A DNA stretch of 64,000 nucleotides, taken from positions 41,895,501 to 41,959,500 of the forward strand of contig CM039512.1 in NCBI GenBank assembly GCA_022432975.1, written 5' to 3'. Every line of letters begins with the position of its first letter. The first letter of the stretch is position 1. The notes under the pieces were generated by a model. It was not told the DNA's origin, did not search any database, and was given only the letters and a program-made list of their open reading frames with translations. The DNA is from Begonia masoniana (taxonomy: Eukaryota > Streptophyta > Magnoliopsida > Cucurbitales > Begoniaceae). The translations under genes were made by a program, and so were the position numbers. This document shows positions 10,746 to 23,000 of the stretch, one piece after another.

Positions 10746-11352
10746 CTACACCATACAAACAACTATGAGCTAAAAGCTCAGCAAGTTTCGTAAATGCAGA
10801 TGCATGTTGTGCATATGAAGTTTAGAAATCATGCAACATTTTCTTATCATTACGTCGCAGACAAAATGTCACCGAGGTCTCAACCTATTAGATGGAGAGG
10901 ACATGTCTCGCGGTCGGACAACCCTCTCCACCTAACGGGGGAGGGGGTACACGCTTACATCCTTATACAACCGTGCCTGAGCCCCACCTCGCATGACCAG
11001 ATAACAGATTACATAGATTCATTTCGTTATAGGCGATGTGGTATTGTGACAGACCCATTTTGGCCTACACAATAGATCAATAGCCCCCTTTCGGGCCACA
11101 TCTCTTTTCATGAAAACATAGTGCGAAAATTCATTTTCTATGCATAATTGAAAACCATGATGCATGAACAATTATGTGCTTAAAGTAAACATACATCATA
11201 CATACCATCGAGAAAATAAAAGCATATCCTATAAAAGAACTAATCCTAACTACCCAACCAAAACCTTTAAACAAGCAGTTCACCAATGATCCTCGACGCG
11301 ACTTCGACGTACGGTGTAGGCCAATCGGCAAAAGTAAGTCATGAGAACTTAC
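10746..11352 (-). other. Predicted leader intron of element A LTR
   Basis: In sense direction the donor GTAAGT begins at 11352. Box 1 is CCTACACCGTAC (11320-11309) and box 2 is GTATGGTGTAGG (10756-10745). The single mismatch is a G-U pair in sense RNA. A hairpin TGAGCT/AGCTCA (10780-10766) lies between the variable region and box 2. This copy has no clear tandem array. Confidence 0.5.
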
Positions 11353-11827
11353 CTCGCGTTCGTTGCAATTCTAGCTCCGTCCATGAGCGTTGTTTACCTA
11401 AGGCAAATCAACAACAATCGTCGTTAAAACGTGTTTAAACCATTAAACGTTCAAACTAACGAAACCTTAACTAAGAAAATCTCCTAAAACTCTAATTTAA
11501 CTCTCTTGGGCATTTCATCGAGCAACTTATTGTTACTAAATAATCAAAACTCCATTAATAGAGATTTCTAAGTTTTCCAACAACCCAAAATCCACATTAA
11601 TGACCATTAACTCGTCCAACTACTTCCAATGCCCATTAATACGCTCACCTAGGTCATAAATAAGGCAACCCTAGCCATTCCTAGCATAACCCGACTATTT
11701 CGCGAAAACCTTAAATGAAACCCTAATCTTTAACCAATCCAAAAATTACGAATAAACTTTTCAAAATCGTAGAACCTTACCTTGAATGTCGTTTAAGGAA
11801 GAAATCGGGAAGAAAACCGAGTCACCG

Positions 11828-12688
11828 TGATGTGATCCAAGCAACGACAAAGCCCAAGCCCAAGAGCAACGATCCAATTGAGGACAATGGCGGCCCAATG
11901 ACACGGTCCAAAGCTAAGAAGATGCGTGAGGCCTTGCAAGGATTAATTTTAGAGATCCAAGGGAGAGAGGAGCCGCGACAACTTGATTTAAAACTATTGA
12001 ATGTGTCGAGGATTGAAGATAATCAAAATCAAGTTGAAGCAAGGGAGGCCAAAGATGCATGAAGATTTACATGTGCCATGCACATGCACGTGCAAGAATT
12101 AAAAAGTCACATGAGAAGCACATGCAAATCCAAACAAATCACGTATAAGAGATTTTATCCGACAGAATCTACTCAAATCAATTCAAATCATATTCAAACG
12201 TAGTTTAAACGTGAGAGGATATCTTATCATGCAAAGGATCATTATCTCACGATTTTATTAGTTATTTTATTTTTATTTTCATTTTTTTTATTTAATTTAA
12301 TTTTCATGTGTAGCCTATTTAATGGCAAAACACTTTTGATTTAGGAGAACAAGTTTGAATTAAAAATTGAGTGTTTTTTTAGAGAGGATTTCTCTTTAGT
12401 TCTTTGCGAAGAACAACGATCTTCTTCAAGTCACGCTTGAAGAATCTCGCTTGATAGCTTTGGTTCTTACCAACGAGTTTGGTCTGGGTCAAGCTCCTGT
12501 TTTGATAGCTTTGGTTCAGCCAACAAGTGTGGCTTGGGTCAAGCTCCTATTTTGATAACTAGGGTTCCATCGAATTCTTCGATTGGAGTCTTAGTTCCTT
12601 ACTTTGTTCTTGAATCAAAAAGGCGTTCCTTTCAATTATTCCGCGTTGTTGTCGGGTCCCGGGTCCTTTCGATCCGAGGTTCGCATCA
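11828..12688 (+). repeat. Element C 5' LTR
   Basis: This 861-bp LTR pairs with 17924-18784. It carries a short open stretch with GGPMTRSKAKKMREAL (near 11880-12060), the copy of the pol C-terminus encoded in the 3' LTR. It has no splice-box architecture like the other LTR family. Confidence 0.95.
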
Positions 12689-12690
12689 GT

Positions 12691-12702
12691 TGGTATCAGA
12701 GC
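12691..12702 (+). other. Primer binding site, element C
   Basis: TGGTATCAGAGC begins two bases after the LTR end. Confidence 0.93.
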
Positions 12703-13433
12703 TTCGGCTCCTTGATTCAAGAAGCTATCTTTAATTTTTGTTATCAATATTTTCTTCATCTTATTCTATTCGTCCTAGTACTCAAAAAAGCACAAAAAAA
12801 AAAAAAAAATTCATCCTTATTATCAAGTCTCGATTTTTATCATCAATTTTTTCTTCTTGTGAATTTCTCCTCTTGAAATTCGAAGAGTACAAAAAAAAAA
12901 GAGTTGTGAGACGTCAAAAAAAAAATCGAAATTTTGTTCTAGAGATTTTGAAATTTCTAGCCTTTTAAATTCAAAAATTTGTAGATAATTGTTCTTTGAA
13001 AATTCAAATTATTGAATCTTCATTCAAAATATTGTCTTTATCCAAATTTATTCCTTGAAGGTTCAAATTGTTGAATCTTCATTTGAAAGATTGTCATCGT
13101 CCAAAGTTTTGTCTTATTTCAATCATACCCTTGATTTAGCCATCTTTACAAGTTTGAACTTTTAAGCTTTAAAGTTTGATTTTTTATAGTTTAGCTTGTT
13201 GAATATTTACCATCGATCAAGTTCTTACGTAAAGAACTAGAAGGGAGATCTAGAGGTAATAGGCAAGAGGGTGAGACTATTATAGAAAAAGCCTTAATTT
13301 TTGAGCGAAACACGAGTGGAGTGACATCCATCGAGAGTAAACACGTGAGGGAGAGGTAAGGTCCATTACTTGATTATTTTTTACTTCTAACAATTTTCTT
13401 TTATTTTTCTTATTGTGGTCGAAAAAGAATATC
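12703..13433 (+). other. Untranslated leader of element C
   Basis: This is T-rich and A-run-rich leader sequence between the primer site and gag. I see no gene; there are several homopolymer runs of A (near 12787 and 12888). Confidence 0.7.
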
Positions 13434-14991
13434 ATGAGTGGAGAACACAACGACGTTGATTTAAAATTGTTCATGAAAGCCATGCAAGATCAATTCACGG
13501 CTCTAAATCAGAGAATGGAACGATTGGAAACTCCGACACCTAATCATGCACGACAAAGGAAGGATTTTGATGGAGAATCCGAAGAGTATAGTGGTTATTA
13601 CCCAAAAGAAAGGAATGAGGGGACAAACCGAGAAGACAATGATTTACGAAATATCAAGGTAAATATTCCACCTTTCCAAGGGAAGAACGACCCCGAGGGA
13701 TATTTGGATTGGGAACGAAAAGTAGACTTGGTATTTGAGTTCCAAAATTATTCGGAGGATAAGAAGCTTAAGTTGATCACCATGGAGTTCACGGATTATG
13801 CTAGTATTTGGTGGGATGTATTAGTTAAGAACTGGAGGAGGAATGGTGAAGCACAAATTCGCACATGGGAAGACTTGAAGGCCATCATGAAAAAAAGATA
13901 TGTTCCATCATACTACTATAGAGACGCGTGTCGAAAGCTCCAAAATTTTAACACAAGTTTTCAAAAGTGTGGAGGAATATTATAAAGAGATGGAGGTAGC
14001 CATGATAAGGGCTAATGTGGAAGAAGATAAGGAAGCAACCATGGCTCGTTTTATTGGGGGATTGAATCGAGAAATTGCGGATGTGGTGGATCTATAACAC
14101 TACATCGACTTGGAGGAGTTACTACACAAATCAATCAAAATAGAGCGGCAACTAAAGGCTAAGAGAAGTACTAGGGTTGGTACAACATCAACCGCAACTT
14201 GGCAAACAAATTGGAAAAATGAGAAGCCAAAATCGAGGGAGGATTCTAAGGAAAAAACTGTGTCCAACAATCAAGTGTTACCACAAAAAGCTAAGGCTGA
14301 GACTTCAAATCCAATTAGAACCCGAGAGATTAAGTGCTTTCGGTGCCAAGGGTTCGGACACATAGCTTCGAATTGTCCAAATAAAAGAGCTATGATTTTA
14401 AGGGACAATGGCGATGTGGAGAGTGTGAGTTCGAGTGATGGTGAGATGCCACCACTTGAGGATTGTAGTGACGTTGAGGTAGAGGAACCAATAAAAGGAG
14501 ATCTTTTAGTCACAAGGCGAGTATTGAATGTGCAAACTAAGGAAGATGGCGACAAAGTACAACGTGAGCATATATTCCATACAAGATGTCATGTGCACAA
14601 CAAAGTTTGTAGTTTAATCATCGATAGTGGGAGTTGCACCAATGTAGCAAGCACATTACTAGTCCAAAAATTGAACTTGAAAACCGAGCAACATCCAAAA
14701 CCATACAAGTTGCAATGGTTAAGCGATCGTGGAGAAATCAAGGTGACTAAACAGGTGGAAGTTCCTTTATCAATTGGTAGATACCAAGATAAAGTTTTAT
14801 GTGATGTAGTTCCGATGCAAGCTACCCACATACTTTTAGGGAAACCTTGGCAATTTGACCGAAACGTCAAGCATAATGGTTACAAGAATGAGTATTCGTT
14901 GGTTTACAATGGAAAAACCATTATCCTTACACCATTAAAGCCATGGGAGGCAATTGTAGACCAAGAGAAGATTGCAAAGGAATTCCAATAG
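13434..14991 (+). pseudogene. Element C gag and protease (broken)
   Basis: From ATG 13434 (MSGEHNDVDLKLFMKAMQ) the gag core is readable ([43 protein letters not shown]). The frame then shifts near 13925. It continues in another frame to a stop at 14095-14097 and resumes from 14110. A CCHC knuckle (CFRCQGFGHIASNC) lies near 14335-14376 and a protease active-site motif (LIIDSGSCTN) near 14614-14643, ending at TAG 14989-14991. Gag would form particles and the protease would cut the polyprotein. The breaks rule out function. Confidence 0.88.
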
Positions 14992-15296
14992 ATTAGGATT
15001 GAAAAAGAAAAAGAAAGTGGTGAAAAGAAATTAGTTGAAAAAGAGGCCAAAATAGAAAAAGAAAGTGGAGAAAGAAAAATAGTTGAAAAGAGTACAAAGA
15101 GGGATGAAAAACCGAGGGAGGAAGAGAGAAAAATCGAGGGAAAAGAGATAAAAGCCGAGGGAGAGAGTGAAAAAAAGTCAAGTGAGAAACAAATCGTGTT
15201 GATGAACAAAAATGAGGATAAGCGTGAGATGATTTACTTTTATATAAAGATGTTTATTTATCATCTAATGACTTACCAAATTTTCTTCCAAGTGCT
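14992..15296 (+). other. Lys/Glu-rich linker between protease and RT, element C
   Basis: After the stop at 14991 the same region reads as a charged, repetitive linker with recurring EKESGEKK-like blocks, and then loses its frame before RT. It is a decayed spacer of the polyprotein, not a separate gene. Confidence 0.6.
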
Positions 15297-16589
15297 GTGA
15301 TTTCTCTTTTGCAGGAGTTTAAGGATGTATTCCCAGAGGAGTTACTGAAAGGAGTACCACCACTTAGAGGAATCGAGCATCAAATTGATTTCATCCCTGG
15401 TGCGACAATTCCAAACCGACCGGCATATCGAGCAAATCCAGAGGAAACAAAGGAAATTCAAAGACAAGTGGACGAGTTAATGGACAAGGGTCTAGTGAAA
15501 GAAAGCCTAAGCCCATGCTCGGTACCCGTGATATTGGTGCCAAAGAAGGATGGATCATGGAGGATGTGTGTGGATTGTCGAGCAATCAATAAAATAACGG
15601 TAAAGTATCGACATCCTATACCAAGGTTAGATGACATGCTTGATGAATTATATGGTGCTTGTTTATTCTCAAAAATTGATTTAAAGAATGGATATTATCA
15701 AATTCGTATGAAAAAGGGAGACGAGTGGAAAACTGCTTTCAAAACAAAATTTGGACTTTATCAGTGGTTAGTCATGCCTTTTGGATTATCTAATGCACCT
15801 AGCACATTTATGAGGTTAATGAATCACGTATTACGATCGTTTATTGGAAAAGTTGTCGTGGTTTATTTTGATGATATATTAGTTTATAGCAAAACATTAG
15901 AACAACATGTGAAACATTTAAAATCTGTTTTTAATGTTTTGCGAATAAACCAATTATATGCTAACCTCAAAAAGTGCACTTTTTGCATGGAATCGGTAGT
16001 GTTTCTTGGTTTTGTAGTGAGCTCGAGTGGAGTTTCGGTGGACGAAGAAAAGGTCAAGGCAATCAAGGAGTGGCCGACACCTAAGAATGCTAACGAGGTA
16101 CTTAGTTTTCATGGCTTAGCTAGCTTTTACCGAAGATTCGTTAGAGATTTTAGTACTATTGCAGCACCATTGAATGATTTGGTTAAAAAGAATGTGGATT
16201 TTAAGTGGACTGAGTTACATGATGAATCTTTTAATCTTCTAAAGAAAAGTTAACTAATGCACCATTGTTAGTTTTGCCAAATTTTGATAAAACATTTGAG
16301 ATTGAATGTGATGCGTCGGGAAAAGGAATTGGTGGTGTTTTGATGCAGGATATGAAACCGATTGCTTACTTTAGTGAAAAGCTTAGTGGCGCGGTCTTAA
16401 ACTATCTAACATACGACAAGGAGTTGCATGCCTTGGTGAGAACATTACAAACGTGGCAACACTACTTGTAGCCCAAGGAGTTCATCATCCATTCTGACCA
16501 TGAAAGCCTAAAACACTTAAAGACACAAGGAAAGTTGCACAAGAGACATGCAAAGTGGATGGAGTTCATAGAGACCTTTCCTTATGTTA
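15297..16589 (+). pseudogene. Element C reverse transcriptase and RNase H (broken)
   Basis: The RT is readable from 15297: FKDVFPEELLKGVPPLRG, then SWRMCVDCRAINKIT, then the catalytic YFDDILVYS near 15868, and it reaches the RNase H boundary (FYRRFVRDFSTIAAPLNDL). A one-base shift near 16250 moves the frame. RNase H follows ([25 protein letters not shown]) to a stop TAG at 16469-16471, then the [10 protein letters not shown] part. A further one-base shift lies in the A-run near 16600, before [14 protein letters not shown]. The enzyme would copy element RNA into DNA. Confidence 0.9.
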
Positions 16590-17923
16590 TTCATTATAAA
16601 AAAAGGTAAAGAGAATGTGGTTGCCGATGCATTGTCAAGAAGGTACGTGCTTATAACTACTTTACAATCTAAGTTGTTAGGATTTGATTTAATAAAGAAC
16701 TTATATGAATCGGACTCAGATTTTGATCTTGTTTGGAAAGAATGTGAGAAACATGCGTGTAATGATTATTATAAACATGATGGATTTTTATTTAAAAATG
16801 ATAAACTTTGTATCCCTAAATGTTCTTTAAGAGAGTTACTTGTTAGAGAGACTCATGGAGGAGGGTTAATGGGACATTTTGGAGTTACTAAAACATTGAG
16901 TATGCTTTGTGAACATTTTTATTGGCCGAAAATGAGGCATCATGTTCAAGCCATTTGTGATAAGTGCATTGAGTGTAGGAAGGCCAAATCAAAGATTAAA
17001 CCTTATGGAAAGTACACTTCTCTACCTATTCCTAACCAACCTTGGGTGGACATATCGATGAATTTTGTGATTGGTTTGCCGAGGACACAAGGAGGGAAAG
17101 ATAGCATATTTGTGGTAGTGGATAGGTTTAGTAAGATGGCTCACTTTATAGCATGCTCAAAGACAAACGACGCTACTCATGCGGCGGATTTATTCTTCAA
17201 AGAAGTTGTTCATTTACACGGAATTCCTAAAACCATTGTGAGTGATAGAGATGTAAAGTTCCTAAGTCACTTTTGGAGAACTTTGTGGAGTAAGCTAGGA
17301 ACAAAACTTTTATTCTCAACCGTGGCACACCCCCAAACGGATGGACAAACAGAAGTGGTAAATAGAACACTTTCTATGTTGTTAAGAGCGATTATTTCTA
17401 AAAATTTAAAACAATGGGAAAAATGTTTACCTCATGTTGAATTTGCTTATAATAGAGTTGTTCATTCTACTACTTCATATTCATCATTTGAAATTGTTTA
17501 TGGATTTAATCCTTTATCTCCTCTTGATATTTTATCTCTACCTACTAACGAGTTTGTTAATTTTGATTGAGAGAAAAAAACTAAATTTGTTAGGGACTTA
17601 CATATGAAAGTACAAGAGAACATTCGAGAGAAAAACGAGCATTATGCACGTCAAGCAAACAAAAGCTGTAAAAAGATTATATTTGAACCCGGAGATTGGG
17701 TTTGGCTACATCTTCGAAAAGAGAGGTTTCCAAATCAATGAAAAAGCAAGTTGCATCCACGAGGAGATGGACCATTTCAAGTCTTTGAACGCATAAACGA
17801 CAATGCCTACAAGATCGACTTACCTAGCTAATATGGTAATGTTAGTGCATCTTTTAATGTTAGTGACTTATCTTTATATGATGCAGGAGATTCGAGGACG
17901 AATCTTTTCGAAGAGGGAGGAAA
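16590..17923 (+). pseudogene. Element C integrase (broken), running to the 3' LTR
   Basis: The HHCC zinc-binding part ([12 protein letters not shown] ... [11 protein letters not shown]) lies near 16849-16990. The catalytic core follows, with D in [10 protein letters not shown] in [10 protein letters not shown] and E in GQTEVVNR. Stops occur at 17568-17570 (TGA), 17739-17741 (TGA) and 17829-17831 (TAA). The tail (GDWVWLHLRKERFPNQ, INDNAYKIDLPS) leads into DSRTNLFEEGGND at the purine tract. The enzyme would insert the DNA copy. Confidence 0.9.
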
Positions 17924-18784
17924 TGATGTGATCCAACCAGCGACAAAGCCCAAGCCCAAGAGCAACTATCCAATTGAGGACATTGGCGGCCCAATGACAC
18001 GGTCCAAAGCTAAGAAGATGCGTGAGGCCTTGCAAAGATTAATTTTAGAGATCCAAGGGAGAGAGGAGCAGCGACAACTTGATTTAAAACTATTGAATGT
18101 GTCGAGAATTGAAGATAATCAAAATCAAGTTGAAGCAAGGGAGGCCAAAGATGCATGAAGATTTACATGTGCCATGCACATGCAAGTGTAAGAATTAAAA
18201 AGTCACATGAGAAGCACATGCAAATCCAAACAAATCACGTGTAAGAGATTTTATCCGACAGAATCTACTCAAATCAATTCAAATCATATTCAAACGTAGT
18301 TTAAACGTGAGATGATATCTTATCATGCAAAGGATCATTATCTCACGATTTTATTAGTTATTTTATTTTTATTTTCGTTTTTTTTATTTAATTTAATTTT
18401 CATGTGTAGCCTATTTAATGGAAAAACACTTTTGATTTAGGAGAACAAGTTTGAATTAAAAATTGAGTGTTTTTTTAGAGAGGATTTCTCTTTAGTTCTT
18501 TGCGAAGAACAACGATCTTCTTCAAGTCACGCTTGAAGAATCTCGCTTGATAGCTTTGGTTCTTAGCAACGAGTTTGGTCTGGGTCAAGCTTCTGTTTTG
18601 ATAGCTTTGGTTCAGCCAACAGGTGTGGCTCGGGTCAAGCTCCTATTTTGATAACTAGGGTTCTATCGAATTGTTCGATTGGGGTCTTAGTTCCTTACTT
18701 TGTTCTTGAATAAAAAAGGCGTTCCTTTCAATTATTCCGCGTTGTTGTCGGGTCCCGGGTCCTTTCGATCCGAGGTTCGCATCA
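17924..18784 (+). repeat. Element C 3' LTR with embedded pol C-terminus
   Basis: This 861-bp copy of 11828-12688 has scattered substitutions. The reading frame from pol continues across the boundary and stops at 18156-18158, adding a basic tail (GGPMTRSKAKKMREAL). C-termini encoded in the 3' LTR are known in CRM elements. Confidence 0.92.
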
Positions 18785-19308
18785 CACCGGAGGAGGAATC
18801 GTCGTCGGAAGTGGAGGTCATCGGAGGGAGAGAAGAAATCGCAGGGAGAGGGAGCTTCTGGTTCACGCAGGCAGAGAGAAAATGAGGGAGAAAAGAGAGA
18901 AGTGTGATTTTAATAAAAATTGACTTGGCAAATTACCATTTGCCCTTCCTTTGATTTTCTATTTGTTTCGTCCTTCGTTTCGTTATCTAGCTAACGATTC
19001 GGTCTCTCTAAATTTTCTTAGTTTACCAATAACTCCGACTTATTACTAGGGTTCTATTAAAACTGTCCATTCGTAAAACGGACCTCGTTTACTATTTTTA
19101 CTAAATTGCCCTTTATTTTACGAGAAACATAATTCTCGTAATATTAGCGTTACAACTCCTAAAATTCCCGAAATTTTCTTAAAATCTATATTAATCATTA
19201 GGATCGTAATAACGCTTTCTTTTTACAAAAACGTCTCAACTTGACATATTTACAAAAATGCCATTATACATATATAGTTACAAAAATCCCGTAAATTCGG
19301 GTGTTACA

Positions 19309-19554
19309 GACTGAGAAATCCTCGCCAAACAAAGCCGTGATGGGAGGATATTGAGCTCCAGCCCAATCCCCAGAGCGGACAATATCTTGATGGGAAAAGG
19401 GGTCGTTACACACTCTCTCTCTCTCAACTTCGTTCTTCAGCAGTTATCCATGAAATTTCTAGCCTCTCATCAGACAAATGAGAGTTTCTAGAGCTCTTTA
19501 TGATAAATTACCATTTTGCCCGTAATAATTAAGGTCAAAAGACCATTGCCCTTC
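19309..19554. other. Short spacer, possible LTR remnant
   Basis: This stretch holds no gene. Its first 100 bases end in GTCGTTACA after AGAGCGGACAATATCT, a wording familiar from ends of short plant LTRs (TRIM-like), and are followed by a short (CT)n run at 19412-19424. The last five bases are the TSD of solo LTR D. Assignment is weak. Confidence 0.3.
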
Positions 19555-21496
19555 TGTAACACCCAGAAATTTTATATAACGAATATAGCCTTAGAGTAGA
19601 TGTGTTATGAGAGAAAATAAAAGATTAAGGGGTTAGTGATTGATGTTGTTATTTTTAATGGAAATGAAAATAAAAGTGAAAGAATGAAGATTAAAGGGCA
19701 AGTCATTCACGTTGGATTGAATGAGGAAATGATAGAGGAAAATCTAAGAGAACAAACGAGGGGAAAATTGATAAGAGATAGGAGTGTTGAAAAGTCAAAA
19801 GTGAGGAGTAAATTTTGGTTATGTGGCATGGAAGAAAAGTCAACTTTAGAAGAGAGAAAAATGAGTTTGACGTTGAGGAAAGGAAAGAGGAATAAGGGAA
19901 TGAATTAATGAGGTTTGAAAAGTCAAAAAGTTAAAAATGAAAAAGAAATAAAAGTGGAAGAAAGAGGAGGTATTCCACGTTGGAGATGAGAAAGGAAAGA
20001 GGAAGGGTTAAATTACAAAAGAGGAAAATTTGGTGGTTAATGAAAAAGGTAAAGTGGTGGTTTTGTTTAAGTTTGATGATTAAAGAGTAAAAAGACAAAA
20101 TTATGCCTTTTTCTCCTCTCCTCTCCCACGAGTTTTTGCTGAACCTCAAACCCTCCTTTGTTAAATATTTCAAGCTCTCTTTGGTGAAGAAAAGAGCAAG
20201 GTTAGTGGTTTAATTAGTTGGGTTTGTAATAGATGCATAAAAATATTAAGATTTTGGTGTTTGTAGTGAAATTGATGGGTTTTTGGAAGAGTTAGGAAAC
20301 CCTAAGTGGGGGGTTCCGAAATTTAGTTTGTCTTTGCTTATTTTCTTGTTAATTTGGTTGTTTAAACCTTAGATAGGATGATTTAGGTTGTTTTTAGGGT
20401 TAGATTAGAGAATGGGTGAAGGTTTGTGAAAAACCGGTTTGTGGAGTCAATGACACCCGATTCTATTTTACTGTGTTTGATCAGCCATAAGTGTTTGGTT
20501 GTTAAATTTATTTGTTTCATTGGATAGTAGACATGGAGAGGTTTCCAGAATGGGGTGGCACATCAAAATCCGATGAAAAACGAGGGAGTTATAGCCGATT
20601 GAAGTTAGACGGTGGAAATTGGGGAAAAATCGGGTGTTGGGGTTTTTATTTTGAAAAGTTAGTTTGGTTGTGTGAGAATTATAGTAAATATCCTTTAGTT
20701 TATGTTTTGGTGATTTTAAGTGATTTTTCCATTAATGTGCTAGGTTAACGTGTAACGCCCCCGAACCCGCCCGGCTCGGTGCACTACTTTGATAACCAGT
20801 CCCGCGTTAAAACATAATTTTCTTAAACCCCAAAACATAAAATTAAACTGACACAGCTGAATTTAAAACTAAATCTCTCAACGTTCTCTTACGTCATACC
20901 TAGCTGCCTAGACTCACTAATTCCCTTACTCCTAACCAATAAGCACCACGGCGTTCTTTCCGAAAATTTCGGCAAAGTAACGCTTGTAAATGGCGCCTCC
21001 AAAATGCTAGGTACCTGCAACTAAATACAGTCCCAACAAATCCAGAATATTCCTAACCATCTAACCAATCTACGAAATCTCTAAATATCAGTAAAGAGGA
21101 AAACTAAAATACTAACATCTCTAACTGAAGAAAGTCCACAGTACAGGACGATACATCACCCTTACGTATGACTATTACCACAAATACACATAGCTATATC
21201 ACAACTATCAAAAACATCAACCAAAATGAGTTAAGCATTCCCATCATTTCTACATACAGACATCTACAACAAACTACTAAAATATAAAGTCCCACATCTC
21301 CCGAAGACCATGGTTGAGGGCGCCCCACAACTGCCCGCACCGGCTACAGCGTACATCAACGACTGCGTCCCAATCCTAGCTTTCCTCGTACTCTACCTGA
21401 ACTCCTGTTGTCACCTACACCACAGAAGACACACACACACACGTAAGCTTAAGCTTAGCAAGTAGGGGGATAACAAATACGGTTTAAAACCAAGCA

Positions 21497-21497
<1 letters not shown>

Positions 21498-21556
<59 letters not shown>
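21498..21556 (+). repeat. 59-base A homopolymer
   Basis: An uninterrupted run of A abuts the tandem array in solo LTR E; in the sense strand of the LTR it is poly-T after the array. Its length may be unreliable in any assembly. Confidence 0.95.
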
Positions 21557-21557
<1 letters not shown>

Positions 21558-23000
21558 ACCACAACAACACATTGCCCGCACCGAAGTGCCTTACACTTTG
21601 CCCGCACCGAAGTGCCTTACACAACGACAACACACAACAACACATTGCCCGCACCGAAGTGCCTTACACATTGCCCGCACCGAAGTGCCTTACACTTTGC
21701 CCGCACCGAAGTGCCTTACACAACGACAAACACACAACAACACATTGCCCGCACCGAAGTGCCTTACACAACGACAAACACACAACAACACATTGCCCGC
21801 ACCGAAGTGCTTACACAACGACAAACACACAACAACACATTGCCCGCACCGAAGTGCCTTACACTTTGCCCGCACCGAAGTGCCTTACACAACGACAACA
21901 CACAACAACACATTGCCCGCACCGAAGTGCCTTACACATTGCCCGCACCGAAGTGCCTTACACTTTGCCCGCACCGAAGTGCCTTACACTCGACAAACTC
22001 ACAACGACAAACACACAACGACACATTGCCCGCACCGAAGTGCCTTACACAACGACAAACACACAACAACACATTGCCCGCACCGAAGTGCCTTACACAT
22101 TGCCCCCACCGAAGTGCCTTACACAACGACAAACACACAACAACACATTGCCCTCACCGAAGTGCCTTACACAACGACAAACACACAACAACACATTGCT
22201 CGCACCGAAGTGCCTTACACTTTGCCCGCACCGAAGTGCCTTACACAACGACAACACACAACAACACATTGCCCGCACCGAAGTGCCTTACACATTGCCC
22301 GCACCGAAGTGCCTTACACAACGACAAACACACAACAACACATTGCTCGCACCGAAGTGCCTTACACTTTGCCCGCACCGAAGTGCCTTACACAACGACA
22401 AACACACAACAACACATTGCCCGCACCGAAGTGCCTTACACATTGCCCGCACCGAAGTGCCATACACTTTGCCCACACCGAAGTGCCTTACACTACGACA
22501 AACACACAACGACAAACACACAACGACAAACACACAACGACAAACACACAACGACAAACACACAACGACAAACACACAACAACACATTGCCCGCACCGAA
22601 GTGCCTTACACAACGACAAACACACAACGACAAACACACAACAACACATTGCCCGCACCGAAGTGCCTTACACAACGACAAACACACAACGACAAACACA
22701 CAACAACACATTGCCCGCACCGAAGTGCCTTACACTTTGCCCGCACCGAAGTGCCTTACACTTTGCCCGCACCGAAGTGCCTTACACAACGACACATTGC
22801 CCGCACCGAAGTGCCTTACACAACGACAAACACACAACAACACATTGCCCGCACCGAAGTGCCTTACACAACGACAAACACACAACGACAAACACACAAC
22901 GACAAACACACAACGACAAACACACAACAACACATTGCCCTCACCGAAGTGCCTTACACATTGCCCGCACCGAAGTGCCTTACACAACGACAAACACACT
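21558..23000 (-). repeat. Two-module tandem array in solo LTR E
   Basis: A 25-bp module (TTGCCCGCACCGAAGTGCCT plus TACAC) and a 14-bp module (AACGACAAACACAC) alternate in changing order and number. The run of 14-bp modules near 22495-22585 has no 25-bp module. The composition contains almost no stops in three frames, which creates long spurious open frames. Confidence 0.95.

Larger units (their letters stand above)
11828..18784 (+). mobile_element. Element C: CRM-like Ty3/gypsy, complete but decayed
   Basis: Both LTRs are 861 bp (TGATGTGATCC...CGCATCA), with TSD CACCG at 11823-11827 and 18785-18789, a primer site at 12691 and a purine tract at 17911-17923. The gene order is gag, protease, RT, RNase H, integrase. 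Family: the integrase wording ([32 protein letters not shown]) and coding that runs into the 3' LTR fit the CRM chromovirus lineage; this is from recognition, not a search. Several stops and frameshifts break every gene. It sits in the LTR of element A. Confidence 0.93.
1..19308 (-). mobile_element. Element A: Ty3/gypsy (Tekay-like), 5' half, interrupted twice
   Basis: This element lies on the minus strand and runs off the left edge. Read in its own direction it has a 5' LTR (19308 down to 9825), an initiator-Met primer site, a gag and the first codons of pol. Element B sits in its gag (998-9543) and element C in its LTR (11828-18784). Removing them joins the two gag parts and leaves an LTR of about 2.5 kb, close to the LTR sizes of B and H. 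Its LTR start resembles those of B and H, so the three are relatives. The five bases after its outer LTR end are GACTG (19309-19313); the partner TSD is outside the window. It is the oldest layer of this nest. Confidence 0.88.
9825..19308 (-). repeat. Element A 5' LTR, interrupted by element C
   Basis: The LTR (sense = minus) starts TGTAACACCCG at 19308 and ends GTCGTTACA at 9825. Without element C and its TSD it is about 2.52 kb. Its outer 500 bp resemble the U3 parts of B and H (for example the shared AAAATAGTAAACGAGGTCCG). It holds the predicted leader intron (10746-11352) and a GC-rich palindrome block (10060-10240). Confidence 0.88.

Noticed and set aside
15391..15585. Minus-strand frames overlapping the RT of element C
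   Set aside because: Antisense shadows of the RT reading frame.
19309..19554. Cassandra element with 5S rRNA promoter
   Set aside because: No 5S-like internal promoter sequence is visible; only a short LTR-like end wording.
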